Source: Climacteris rufus
Lineage: Eukaryota > Chordata > Aves > Passeriformes > Climacteridae
Direction of reading: 5' to 3'
Length of the DNA stretch: 64,000 bases
Assembly: GCA_013398175.1 (NCBI GenBank)
Contig: VZRZ01001925.1
Coordinates: 2,068,013 to 2,132,012 of the forward strand
Shown here piece after piece: positions 12,701 to 23,334 of the stretch. The notes under the pieces were generated by a model. The model was not told the origin of the DNA and did not search any database. It was given only the letters and a program-made list of their open reading frames with translations. Both the position numbers and the translations under genes were made by a program. Each line of letters starts with the position of its first letter. The stretch's first letter is position 1.

Positions 12701-13158
12701 TTATCAGGCTGCATGCTGAGCTATGGCTGATTGTCAATAAGGCCTCTCTTGATTGCATCGTATATAAATATTCCATGTCAATCTTGTAGGAGGCAATTCC
12801 AGGGGCCAAACATATGTACCTTAGTCCATGGATACAAGTTCCTGTTTTTTTTTGCTACACTTATCATCAAATTAGTTCCTAAAATGGAGGCTCCCAGCTA
12901 CCAAGTGGTTAATTCCCCTGCACCCTTAATTGTGCTCCTCTGTTCTGGTCTGTGGTGGTTGTGCTGTGCCCTTCTCTCCAGATACATAAGATTATTCATG
13001 AAAATGAAACTACTGCATTTATGTTTACATGATTCTCAGCCAGTTGCATGGCAACTGGAATTGTCTTTTATGCATATTAAAAACACTCAATAGATACCTT
13101 TTCAATAATTAATTGGTAATGAATGTAGAGGCTGTAGAATGCGTTATCTGATGTGTTT
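9787..13158. other. Unique AT-rich non-coding DNA
   Basis: No gene is recognised. Notable sub-parts are a small hairpin at 10218-10237 (arms CATTATCA and TGATAATG around ACAA), a TAATTA-rich block at about 11480-11660, an A run near 11799-11809 and a T run near 12260-12272. Open frames at 11870-12104 minus and 12731-13093 plus are short and resemble nothing I know. Confidence 0.6.
11480..11660. promoter_or_regulatory. Possible enhancer-like block, TAATTA cluster
   Basis: Four TAATTA or TTAATTG-type homeodomain cores fall in about 170 bases, at 11490, 11524, 11613 and 11649. CATTAA, ATTACATG and AACAAGATAG lie between them, and no repeat signature is present. Avian gene deserts often hold such blocks near developmental genes, which is family-level knowledge. 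The regulatory role here is inference from motif density alone, and AT-rich sequence produces some of these sites by chance. Confidence 0.25.
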
Positions 13159-13196
13159 AAGCTTTATCCAGTGGTTAAACTGGATAAACAAGCTTT
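13159..13196. repeat. Imperfect inverted repeat (hairpin)
   Basis: The core arms TTTATCCAGT (13163-13172) and ACTGGATAAA (13179-13188) are perfectly complementary around the loop GGTTAA. AAGC on the left and AAGCTT on the right extend the pairing past a three-base bulge. As DNA it is a dyad containing GATAA on both strands. The stem is shorter than usual for a microRNA hairpin. Confidence 0.8.
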
Positions 13197-16100
13197 GTTT
13201 TTCTTGTTAAGACTTCTTTCACAGGAGATGCCATGCACCGTTCTCAAAAACACCAGGCAGTAAACAAAACCCAGGAGGAGCTGACCTGAGCAGTGTCAAG
13301 GCCAGACAAGTGTGCATGTTTGCAGGGCACAGGACAGAAACTGTGTGGCAGAGCAGACTGCAAAATCTGTGCTGTGAGGGAGGCAGCAGTGATTTCCAAT
13401 CCATTTTCACCACTTCTGATGCTGACACCCACCCAGTGCCTGCATCTCTCTTTGGACTCCCTCAGTGTGCAGACTCCTCCTCAAAACTGTTGACATCAGA
13501 ACAGTGGTGCTGTGGCTTGAAATAGCCCTGCATGACTTTTTCTCCTCTCTTCACCAACTACGACATAAAGGGTTTCCATTACATGGAGAAAGTGACTATT
13601 TGTAGACTCAATAAATATTTTTCTTGTTCCTTCTTTCTTTTTCCCTGGCCTGTTCCAAAGGAAAAACAAGAGAAAAGGTCACCTCAGCTGTGGCTGCATC
13701 ACTTGGCAATTTCACCTCTCTTTGGGCTTCTCTCGATGGAGAACTGGGTTTCCAAAAACTGAACTGGCTGGGACTGGCCAACCTTTCCTCCTTGTTGGGC
13801 AGGACTTCTTCTGAAGAAAAGGCAAAGAGGCAAATGTCTGGTTTCTGAATGTTTTTTATAATTATTTTAACATAAGATGGAGTAAGAGGTTTCTTTACTC
13901 TCTTAAAGTTTCCTTTGGACTCCTTTAACTGGACCAGGGCACGGATGGATTCTCGTGCTTTGTAGAGGAGTTATGCACCTGCTTGCTTGGCCTTGCTAGC
14001 GCTCCCTGAGCTCCCCAGTGAAGTCACACACTGCCTAACTTGTCCCCTTGTCTGGAGCATATCTGGTGTGACCCCTTTGTCCTGATGTGTGTCTGCTCCT
14101 ATACACGCACGTGAGGAGCAGAGGCACGGCAATGTCCTCACTGACCCTGTGTGCAGCAGCAGCATGTGGATAGTATTTAGTTGATGCTTCTTCCTTCCTG
14201 TCACCACTACTGTAATAGATGAAGTCAATCATGTTGTTTGGTGTACATATGAATACGGTCACATGTGTGCATTTATATCCATGTAACACACACAAACCCG
14301 TTTGCTGCTGCGAGGGCCCTTCTGTCAGACATGGCTTTGACATCTGAAGTTCCTTGAAACGAGGTGTTCTCAGCAGCTGGGATGGGAACTCGCCAGCAAA
14401 TCTGCATATCTCTTCCTGCAGCCCCTCAGGTAGGGGCACAGTTACCATGGCTGCAGGATGCAATTATGGCAAGACATATAAATGAAGGACACTATTGATT
14501 GTTCATTTTTGCACACACCATTACATGCACACACTTCTGAAAATAAGGCTTGGGGCATAATTGGTTGCCAATGGAGCTTCACCAAGTTGGCTGCATACAT
14601 TTGATTTCCCTTATTTTTGCATTTTAAAGAGCTGTTCATGCTGATTCACAGAATGTGTCTTAGGGCCTTGAATTTCCTCCTAGATGTGTTTCTCTCTGCA
14701 TTGCTCTTGTGTTATGTACCTAAAATAGATGATGTGCTTAGCCTTTGGATGTGCTAGTTGTGTTCTGCTTTATAAAACAAGGAATTGAGTGTTCTCCAAA
14801 AGGCTTCCCAAGTTTGTTCCCATAAACAAAAGCATAGGAATTTCTTGAAAGCCTGAGACAAGATATGTGTGGAGGCAAATTTGACATAGTAGTTGGTGAG
14901 TTCACCACGGAGCAAGTTGCTGGAGAAAAAAAACCAGATCCTCTCTTGAAATCCAAAGACTACTTAGTTTATTGAGGACTTTAGTACCGATCCTGGGGGT
15001 GGGCAGCTTCCCTGGGTGCTTTCCCAGGTTTTTCACCAATGTGATCAACCTTGAGCACAGAGGCACCTGTGTTGTCCCAGGCTGCCAACTGATGAAGTGA
15101 CAATGGGGTGTGATAATTTGCCAGCCAGTGCTGGATTACAGAGTCACTGCAGCCTGTTAACACTTCCTAACAATCCTGTATGGCTCTGCTTTGCTGAACC
15201 TGAAAGGGATTAGAGTAAGGACTGAAAAGCTGAAGCCCATATGAAGTAATGAGTGTTCCTGCGACAGCAAAACTGAGGCTTTCAGATGATTTTTTGAGCT
15301 AGTTTGAGGCTGGGAGACATATGTCTAAAGAATTTTCTGCTTGAAAACCCAGCATGTTGTATATGGGCTTTACGTGAGGGGAGAACCTCTTGGCTGCTGA
15401 ACGAGTGACCTGCTCATCTCCCCTGGAGAAAATGGCACAGTGTATTATCACCTGGTTATTTTTTGTGATAACTTTTAAGTTTCCTGGAGAATGTGTAATC
15501 CAGCTGTCCTTGCAGTTCTTGATCCTGCAGTGGGTCTGATTTAACTTTCCACTGAATTTCCTTTAGATTCCACTTCACAGTCCTTGCCTTAAGAGTCCAG
15601 TTACTGAAGAAAGACTGATCTCGACTGCTTGCTGTTGCTGAAAGGAGGAAATTTTAGTTAGCTAGTAAACTACTAGCTCATGAGTTACTGAGCTCACATA
15701 GCTCAGAGAAGTCCCATGAGCAGCAGACCTGCAAGGACAGTGTTGGAGTTGTGACTCTGGAAGTGGAGAAAATGGGAGGACAGTAAAATTCCTGCCCTTT
15801 CAGTGTCAAGGGAGTGTCAGATTTAGTGGGATGAGTAAAGCCATGCACAAACCTCTCTCCCACTCCAGAAGGAAGTCTGTTTTGGGTGCTGTAAACTCTC
15901 AGGTCTGTCCTTTTCTAGTAGTAGTAATTCAGTTAAAAAGTGATAGCTTAGTTATATTTTCTTAAATATATTTTTGACCTAATGCGTTGTTCACTCAGAG
16001 GTTAATCACAAGTAATGCCAGCAGGGACTGTGGTACCAGATGAGGGAGGCTTTGATGGCTGTGCTGGGAAATGTCCTGTTCCCTCAGCCTGCTCCTGGTT

Positions 16101-17706
16101 TCCAGGCATTTGCTGCCGTGTGCTGCTCCTGAGGGTTTTGGTGATACACCTGTGTGGCTGTGAAGGAGGACAGTAAACACATTTGGGTGGTTATTTTCCA
16201 TCCAGCAGAAAGGATTTGGTTTTAGTCAACACTGCTTCATTGCAGGCAACTAAAGGGTCAACATGAAGATGGGAATGATCCAAAGGAATTAAGAGATAAT
16301 GGGGGAAAGAATGTCTTAATTGAGACATCCTGCCACTTCTATCATTGCAGTCATGAAAACGGTGCATAGAAGAGTTTCCCTAGAGCTAGAAAAGTTAGTC
16401 TATAAGTTGTCATATATTAACTGTATTCTAGCTGCTGCATGAATTATCCTTTAATGATGTGCACTGTATAATAACCTAGATAGATAGATACACCTTAACT
16501 ATTATCTTTTCCAAATGGTGCAGGAGCACTGGACCGATGCATTACACCACAACTGAAGTAATCAGGCTGTAGGTGTTTCGTCTGGAAAGGTCCAGAGAAT
16601 ATATTTCCCGTACCACCTACTCTCCACAAAATGTCTTCAATGACTTATTTAAGACCTAATGAAAAAGACCAGAAGGCTTTATTACACTAGAGGAAGGGAG
16701 CAGGAGAAATCAAAGTCATCAGCAGTGTCCTAAAGCCTGGGAACTGCAGCTAACTTGCTGAACTTCCCAGGAAATCCTAGGATGCTGGTAATGCAGGCAA
16801 AAAGTGTTGAGTGATCACTATCAGTAGGGCTTGGAGGAAAGCTCTGTCCTTAATCCAATATCTTGTGATGAGTTAAACTTGGTGTACACAGGTAAGATAG
16901 ACTGAAGTGTAAACAGTGGCTCTAAAGTTACTGGAAGTCCTGATTTGCCCTTCTTGTCCTGTTCTAGTTTGGGATCAGGGGAAAGCAGTAAAAATCCTCA
17001 GAGTCAATTTTTCACCCTTTTGATATATAAGGTCTTTGTGATCCTTGCAGCAAAGTAGTGGAAATCCTGAAATATGGGATTAACCCAAAGTAAAGATGAG
17101 GTGGGCATGCTGTGAAAAGATTTAAAGTAACATTTATTATGTCCTTTTTGAAAGGATGAACTTTTTGTGACAGGATAGGAAAGCTAAGATGACCTGGCTG
17201 TTTTACAGTCATGTAAGTACACAGTCTGTACAGATATCCCTGCTTTGGACAGCAAGGGGAGTTTTCAGTGTCCACCAAAATCTAAATTTCAGTCTTTCTC
17301 TTGTTAAAGCCCTGACTCAGCAGATCTCTTCAGCATTGTTTTGCTTTCAATTACATTATGCACAAACTGGCTTAAATGCTTTGGACTCCCCAGTTTGATT
17401 CCAAGTTAGATAGAAAAAGACAAAATTTAGAACATGGAACCAATAGGTGCCCTAATCCCCTGATGTTCTTGGTGCCAAGATGTGTTTCAAATCTGGCCCA
17501 TGTGCAAAAGCTCCTCTTCCCTTTTTATAGTTCTCTTAGTCAGGGGTGTTTTTGACAAAAACCAGCAAAATACCCTGGAATTACCTAACGTGCTTGCAAG
17601 TGATTGTCCAATGGTTTGTGCAGCGTTCCCATGCAGAGGTTATATAAAAATGTTCTGTTGCTATGTGAACTGGAGGTTTGTTTTGATGTAGCATCAATAC
17701 CCAGGA
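13197..17706. other. Unique non-coding DNA
   Basis: No gene is recognised. Several overlapping open frames at 13219-13525 lie on both strands and differ completely in sequence, as expected from a stop-poor GC-richer patch and not from a gene. The 142-codon minus-strand frame at 14035-14463 is unrecognised. There is a four-copy TAGA microsatellite at 16477-16490 and a small hairpin at 15661-15677 (arms GCTAGTA and TACTAGC). Confidence 0.6.
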
Positions 17707-17735
17707 GGGGAGAAAAGGGTGGGGGGAGGGAAGGG
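17707..17735 (+). other. G-quadruplex motif
   Basis: Five runs of at least three G occur with loops of 1-6 bases: GGGG, then AGAAAA, GGG, T, GGGGGG, A, GGG, AA, GGG. This satisfies the usual G3+N1-7 quadruplex rule on the plus strand. The flanks are purine-rich and no CpG island or promoter accompanies it, so an active role is not shown. Confidence 0.75.
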
Positions 17736-20207
17736 AAGAGAAGACATTGGCATAGTGCCAATCTCTGGAGTTTTTTGTCATGATAAATGGCTCACAAGGA
17801 GTCAGCATGACCCGCCAAGTAAACCCAAATGTTCTCAAAGAGCCCTGGGCTTCAGATACTGCTGACAGACAAGTACTCCTTATCAGCCTTTTTGTTTAAA
17901 CACACAGGCAGAGCCTGCACACGTAGGATATCTGCAGCAGCAAGAGAGAAACTCGCCAGCAGAGAGGACTGCACTGGCAGATAATGTCCACCCAGATGTC
18001 CACGGCTGATTTCCACCCACTTTGACTTCTGCAGAAGCTTTGCATTTCCTCTCCGTTACAGACACAGGTCACAGTAGATCCCCTCTGCTGTTGCCTGCAG
18101 TGGATGAGTTGTGAAGTACAGCAAAGGCCTCGCTGGTTTCTGAAGGGAGGAATTCACACTCAAAAATGCTGATTGAGATAGAGTGGCCTCTGTTACTGTT
18201 GTACCTGCATCAGAGGCAGAGCTTCTCTGCATTTGGGTTGGTTTATGTTTTGTCCTGCTTGTTGGTTTTTGCTGTATTTGACTCAAGTGAAAGGTTTGGG
18301 ATGTATAATTTTGAAAATGTATTTAATATATATTTTTTATATTTTTCCTCCTTATCCATTCTCTCCTAGAAAGTGTCAGTCTTGTTCTGATGGGCAGGTC
18401 GAGACATGAGTTCAGTGGTGGCTTGGGGAATTCTTGTGCACCACTTAGAACTCCTGACTGGTTTTATGGAAATCTGTCTGTAACTGCAGCCCCCACAGTG
18501 CTTCAAGCAGGATTTTGCTAATAGAGACTGTAATGCACTCAATTTACACTTGCAGGAACAACTACAAGGACAATCAAAGATATAATTAATGTGAAATGAG
18601 TATTCCCTGGCAGAACAGTCTTCGGGAATTGATGAAGCTGAAGAAAACTACTTTTCTCCAGTTACTCTCAAAGGGAATTTCAAAGCAATGGAAAATGTTC
18701 AGGAGAGTATTCAAATGTAAGAAGACATGTTAGAAAGATCCTACCATTAACTGAAAGTAAACCATTCAAATCTTCTAAACCTAAAGAGAATGAAATGAGA
18801 TAGATCAAGAAATTAAAAATGTAAACCGGAGAGAAAAGATAAAGGGGATTGAATTATGAGTCTTCCACTGTTTGGGTGAGTCTAATCATCTCTCCCTTAT
18901 CCACTTTGCTGTGTATACAAAGCACAGGCGACGGGGGAAATAAGAAGGACATTATGCAGCATAAGTAGTCACAGAACATTTGAAAATACGGAGTATTTTA
19001 ATAGTAGTAACTGTGAGCAGAGTGGATTAAATAGGTGCTTTGGTGAACAGCTGAGTTAAACAATCTGCAAGCCCAGAGCTGTGAAGACAGAGCCTGGTGT
19101 CGGCGGCAGTGAGACGGGGTGAGCTGGCAGGAGACACCTCTTAGGGGAATGAGGGGAGCAGAAGAAACTCTTGGAACAAGCTGTGCCGTGTATCCCTGAG
19201 ACAGCTTGGAGTGAGCTGGAGCATCTGCACTGTGCAGTGAAGCTCTGGGAAGAAATGCTGGTGTGGCTTCAGGAGTGGTGTAGCTACATCAGCTTTGTGC
19301 CAGAGATGAATCACTCAACGAGCCAGTGGGGCTGATTAGCACCAGGCTGGGGAGGTTCTTCTCTTTCTGGGCTGGAACGAGCTTTGTCAGAGTTAGTGAA
19401 GGAGGTTTTGTGCTGTGCTTTTCTGTGAGGTGTCAATGAGTCTTGAGGGCTTGACCATGTGTGATCAGGCTGAATCAACTGTGATTCCCATAAAGCACAT
19501 GGAGTTCATGGAACAATATGGAATTATGGTAAGCACAGTGCAGACACAAGAGTTAACACTTGCAGTCCATACCCGGCTTTTTAACTTGATTGACTTTGTC
19601 GTGACACTTTATTTATCGCTCTGTGCATGTGTAAGATGAGGAGAGGTGGCAGCAGGTATCACCTTTCTGCATGATTGGAGAGAAATGGGAAAGAGATTAA
19701 AGAGATATGGAAAAGGAGAATCTAGGAAACAGGCTGACACAAGTGGGTGAGGCTTCTAGGGATGGGGAGGTGGCTTATCTGGTGGGGTAACCAATTGCTT
19801 CCTCTCTACTTAATTATTGTTGCCATCAATGTGAAGACCCAACAGCTGCAATACATATTTGATTTTGTGAGTGGGACTTAAGTAGACAGAAAATCAAATT
19901 GCAGCCAAGAACTAGCCTGAAGGCAGGTACATCCTAATGCAAAAAAATTTTTAAAGGGATTTGAGCATTCCCTGTGGCATAGCTTCCTTGTCCCACTGCT
20001 GCTGATGCAGCATGGACCGGTTTCCCCCAATTTCCAGGAGACCAAAGAAATAAAATACTGTTCTGTCAAAACCAAAGTGCCTCTGGGCAGCAGATGAGGA
20101 GGGTTTGGAGCTCTCTATCTTTTATTGGTTTTGGGTTTTTTTCCCTTTTCCATCCTGCATTTGCTCTTTAAGATATTGTCATTGAGGGGGGAGAAGGCAA
20201 ACAAAAG
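17736..20207. other. Unique non-coding DNA
   Basis: No gene is recognised. A GC-richer patch at about 19080-19130 carries three CpGs within 30 bases (around CGGCGG and GACGGGG), notable against the CpG-poor background but far too small for an island. Open frames at 18056-18286 and 19415-19639 look like chance. Confidence 0.6.
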
Positions 20208-20460
20208 TTGACTTTTGTTAAGCGGCTGAGACTTGGCAGTTGTGTGGAGGTCATGGTGCTCAGTCAGTGTCAGCCTCCATTCCCCAGAGTTGTATCCTGT
20301 AATGTATTTATTTATCATTACAGACGGCCAAAATTTTTTTTTCCCCCTTTCAGTTTGTTCTGTCCAAGGCCGCAGGGTTCCGACAGAGATCAACAGCATT
20401 CCTGCAGTGATGAAGCAGCTCGTCAAAAGCTGAATTAGATGTTAAATCTTTCTGAAGTGG
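20208..20460. other. CpG-bearing block with acceptor-like signal
   Basis: A run of T and C ending in CAG at 20351-20353 forms a strong-looking 3' splice-site consensus on the plus strand. The roughly 80 bases after it keep several CpGs (GCCGCAGG, TTCCGAC, CTCGTC) and could encode a short plus-strand C-terminal peptide ending at the TGA at 20431-20433. Overlapping frames are open in other phases and on the minus strand, so coding is unproven. The retained CpGs make it a candidate conserved element or terminal exon. No partner exon or polyadenylation signal is recognised, and I cannot name a protein. Confidence 0.2.
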
Positions 20461-23319
20461 GGAGGAGGAGGAAGGAGGGGAATCACATTGTGCTAAGAAT
20501 TTATCATGTGTTGTTTCCTGTGAGATAATGTATAGGAGAAGATTTGTTATGGTGCAAGTTTCAAACTGCTGTTTCAGGGCTACAGTGTCTGCCAAGCTTA
20601 TGATGTATTTGATCTTTTCTGAAAGTCCTTCTTTTCCTTTTCTACCTTCTGTTATGCAGACTGCCTTCCAGGTAGGTAAACACTTAAAATGCTCCATGTA
20701 CTGAAATGTGTGCCGATAAGCACCAAAATCTGCATGGATAAGAGGAATAAGCAGAAATAAGATGGAATATCTTGGACAGGAATATCCTGGACAGAAGGTT
20801 GGATACTCAGGTCATCCCTTAGCTTTGCATTTGGATATGTGCAGGTGTGCCTTTTTGTAGAAACCTATGAATTTTGGTAGAGACCTTGAGGAAAGTAAGG
20901 CCTTGCTTTGCAGAGGTGCTGCATGCGCCTGGCATTACTTAAAGCCCGAAGAAGCCACAGCCTGATAGTGCTTCTGCAAACATTTATTGAACCATTCTGC
21001 ATCAGTGATCATCTCTCACGGTGCAGGTCACTTTCTTGAGCTTGCACACTTCTAACATGGTGGAAAAACTCTCCGTGCTCTTTCTTTCATCATGCTCCTT
21101 TTATACTCAGAAGAACATGGAGTTGAGTCTCATTTATGTTTTCTGATATAATTGTGTTTGCTATCTGCAGCTGTTGAAAGGGCAGCTCATGTACCTTATT
21201 TATGGTCTTTAAAATGCACCCCTTTTAATCTAAATTGAGGGGGGGAAGTGTCAGAAAGATTTTTCTCTCTCTGAATAAATATGCTGGTGTAAGAACCTTT
21301 GGGTAAAATAGTTTTGCTCCAATTCTTCAATAAAATGTCAAGTGCAATGATAGATGAACTGGCAACCCTGAAGTTTACTCAATATTGTTTTGTTCCCAGT
21401 ATCTAGGTCAAGATATTTCTGGTTTGCTTGAATCAGACAGAGTTTCCACAGGTCTTAAATAACACTGTTAATATTATAAGTGGTTTAGTTATCAGGCAGG
21501 AAGGAAGCTTATTGATCAGCAGGAAAAGCACTGTGTGCATATGAGCCATCTTTTCCTGCCTGGCTTTAATGAATCTGAAATCCAACAGCAGACGTGGAAA
21601 GTCCCTTGTGCTGAGGAGTGTGGGAAGGAAGTTTGTAACACACCTGCCTTCCTGGCTTAGCTGTTTGCATGGTCTTTATCAGAAGCACCAGAATTACCTT
21701 TAATATAACTTTTCCATAAAGCAATCCTGAAAGTACAATCTACTGTGTGCTTTGCTCAGGAGGGAGTGAGGTACAGGAGAAGTAAAAAATTAAGCCACTC
21801 TTGAATGAATTTGGGCCTTGACTTTGGATTTGAACTTGATCTGTGTACTGTGTTGTTTTGGTCTCTTGACTGAGTGTTTGTCAGATGCTGGTTCCCACCT
21901 GAATGTCTCTATGGGGAAAACATGTGACTGGTTTAAGCCACTAAGCTCAGAAAAACCTAAGTTGATACTAAAAGTGTCAAGGGTGAACAATGACTTTGGC
22001 ACTACAACCCCTAACTGCATCCAGGGTTTGGAACCTCAATCAGCTCCTCAGGTTGCTTGATTTGAGTACGAGTGTCTTGGAGGTAAAATCCATGAAAAAA
22101 AATATTCTGACTTTTCTAGGTTGTCCTAAAAGGAACTTTAGCCCATCCTTCCTTTTGAAGGTTTGTGATGGTGCCAAAGGAGGCCAGGGTAACCTGCCTT
22201 TGCTGAGAGCAGAAAGGTACCTAAGTTGTGGCATAATCTTTCTTAAGAATTGCTTCCTCCTTTCACATTATATTATTTATAGAAAAAGGCTCATAGGGCC
22301 GTAGCAGGAATCCCCGAGTGAGCATCACCATCATGAGATGAAAGAAAATCAGGATGTTTCTTCTGCCCATTCATTCAATGAAACTTGAACCCTTCCTGTG
22401 AAGTAGCGAGGCCTTGACAGGAGGAGAGGAGAAGAGCAGGTAGCCAGGGAATTACAGCACCATTCTGGGACATGGGAAGTGTCAATTTGAAGCCCTCTGG
22501 TTGAAAAGTGGAGTTCTTCAGGAGTGCAGGAGCTGCTGAGTAATTCAGTGAAGCAGCAGTGGCATTTCTGTGGTGTGGCTTGGCCTGAGAGGAGGCCCCA
22601 GCAGTGGGCTCTGGGAGGAGCACACCCCACCTGGGAGTGCTTGGCATTCACCTGCAGCTCCTGCAAAGCAGTGAGGGAGATGAAAGCTTGTTTTGTGGAG
22701 CCCAGGCAGAGCTAGGCTGAGCTTGGTGTGCAGCCCAGCTCAAGTGGGGACATGTCCAGATGCTGAGCTGTTCAGGGAATGCTACTGCTGGAAACAAAGA
22801 TGCATAAAGGGTTGGGGATTGGGAGTATCACCTGTTTCAGTGCAGGTGGCCACAGGGCAAGTTGCACAAAGTGGCTTAGCTGCTCTGACTGTTCAGTCCT
22901 GCCAAAAGAGGGAAATCGCTTTGTACCACTCAGCTTTTTGTAGAACTTCACTGAACCAGTTCACCACACCACTGCAATGGTGAGCTATCAGAGCACATGT
23001 ATTGTGGGACTTCATCCTGCCAGGTGTTTGCAGAAGGTCACAATGAAGCAGAAATTGAATCCTCCTCTGCCAAGCAGTTTTATTTACATGTTCCTGTTTG
23101 CAGTTTCTGAAGGATCAGGAAGAAATTACAAGAGTGACAGTTTTGAGAAGGATGTACTCCAGATTGGCAGGATTGGTTTGTGCTTTGTTACCACATCACC
23201 TTTTCCAACCAAAGTGGATGTGCCAGTGGTATTCCCAGGCTTCCTTGAGCTCTCATGTTAATTCTGGTAAGTGTGTAGAAAAGGAAGAATTAACATCATA
23301 CAGCAAATGACAGTTTTCC
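20461..23319. other. Unique non-coding DNA
   Basis: No gene is recognised. At 20765-20794 a 15-bp unit (GAATATCTTGGACAG, then GAATATCCTGGACAG) is repeated in tandem with one mismatch. The GC-richer part at 22340-22720 holds overlapping open frames on both strands, none recognisable. Confidence 0.6.
20765..20794. repeat. 15-bp tandem duplication
   Basis: Two adjacent 15-base copies at 20765-20779 and 20780-20794 differ at one position. This is a small replication-slippage duplication with no evident function. Confidence 0.85.
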
Positions 23320-23334
23320 TTTTTTTTTTTTTTT
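23320..23334. repeat. Poly-T run of 15
   Basis: Fifteen consecutive T lie in unique sequence. No retroposed gene body or flanking direct repeats are apparent, so I read it as a simple homopolymer, not the tail of a processed pseudogene. Confidence 0.85.

Noticed and set aside
13219..13525. Four overlapping open frames, two per strand
   Set aside because: Mutually exclusive reading frames with cysteine-rich, low-similarity translations; no splice or start context favours one.
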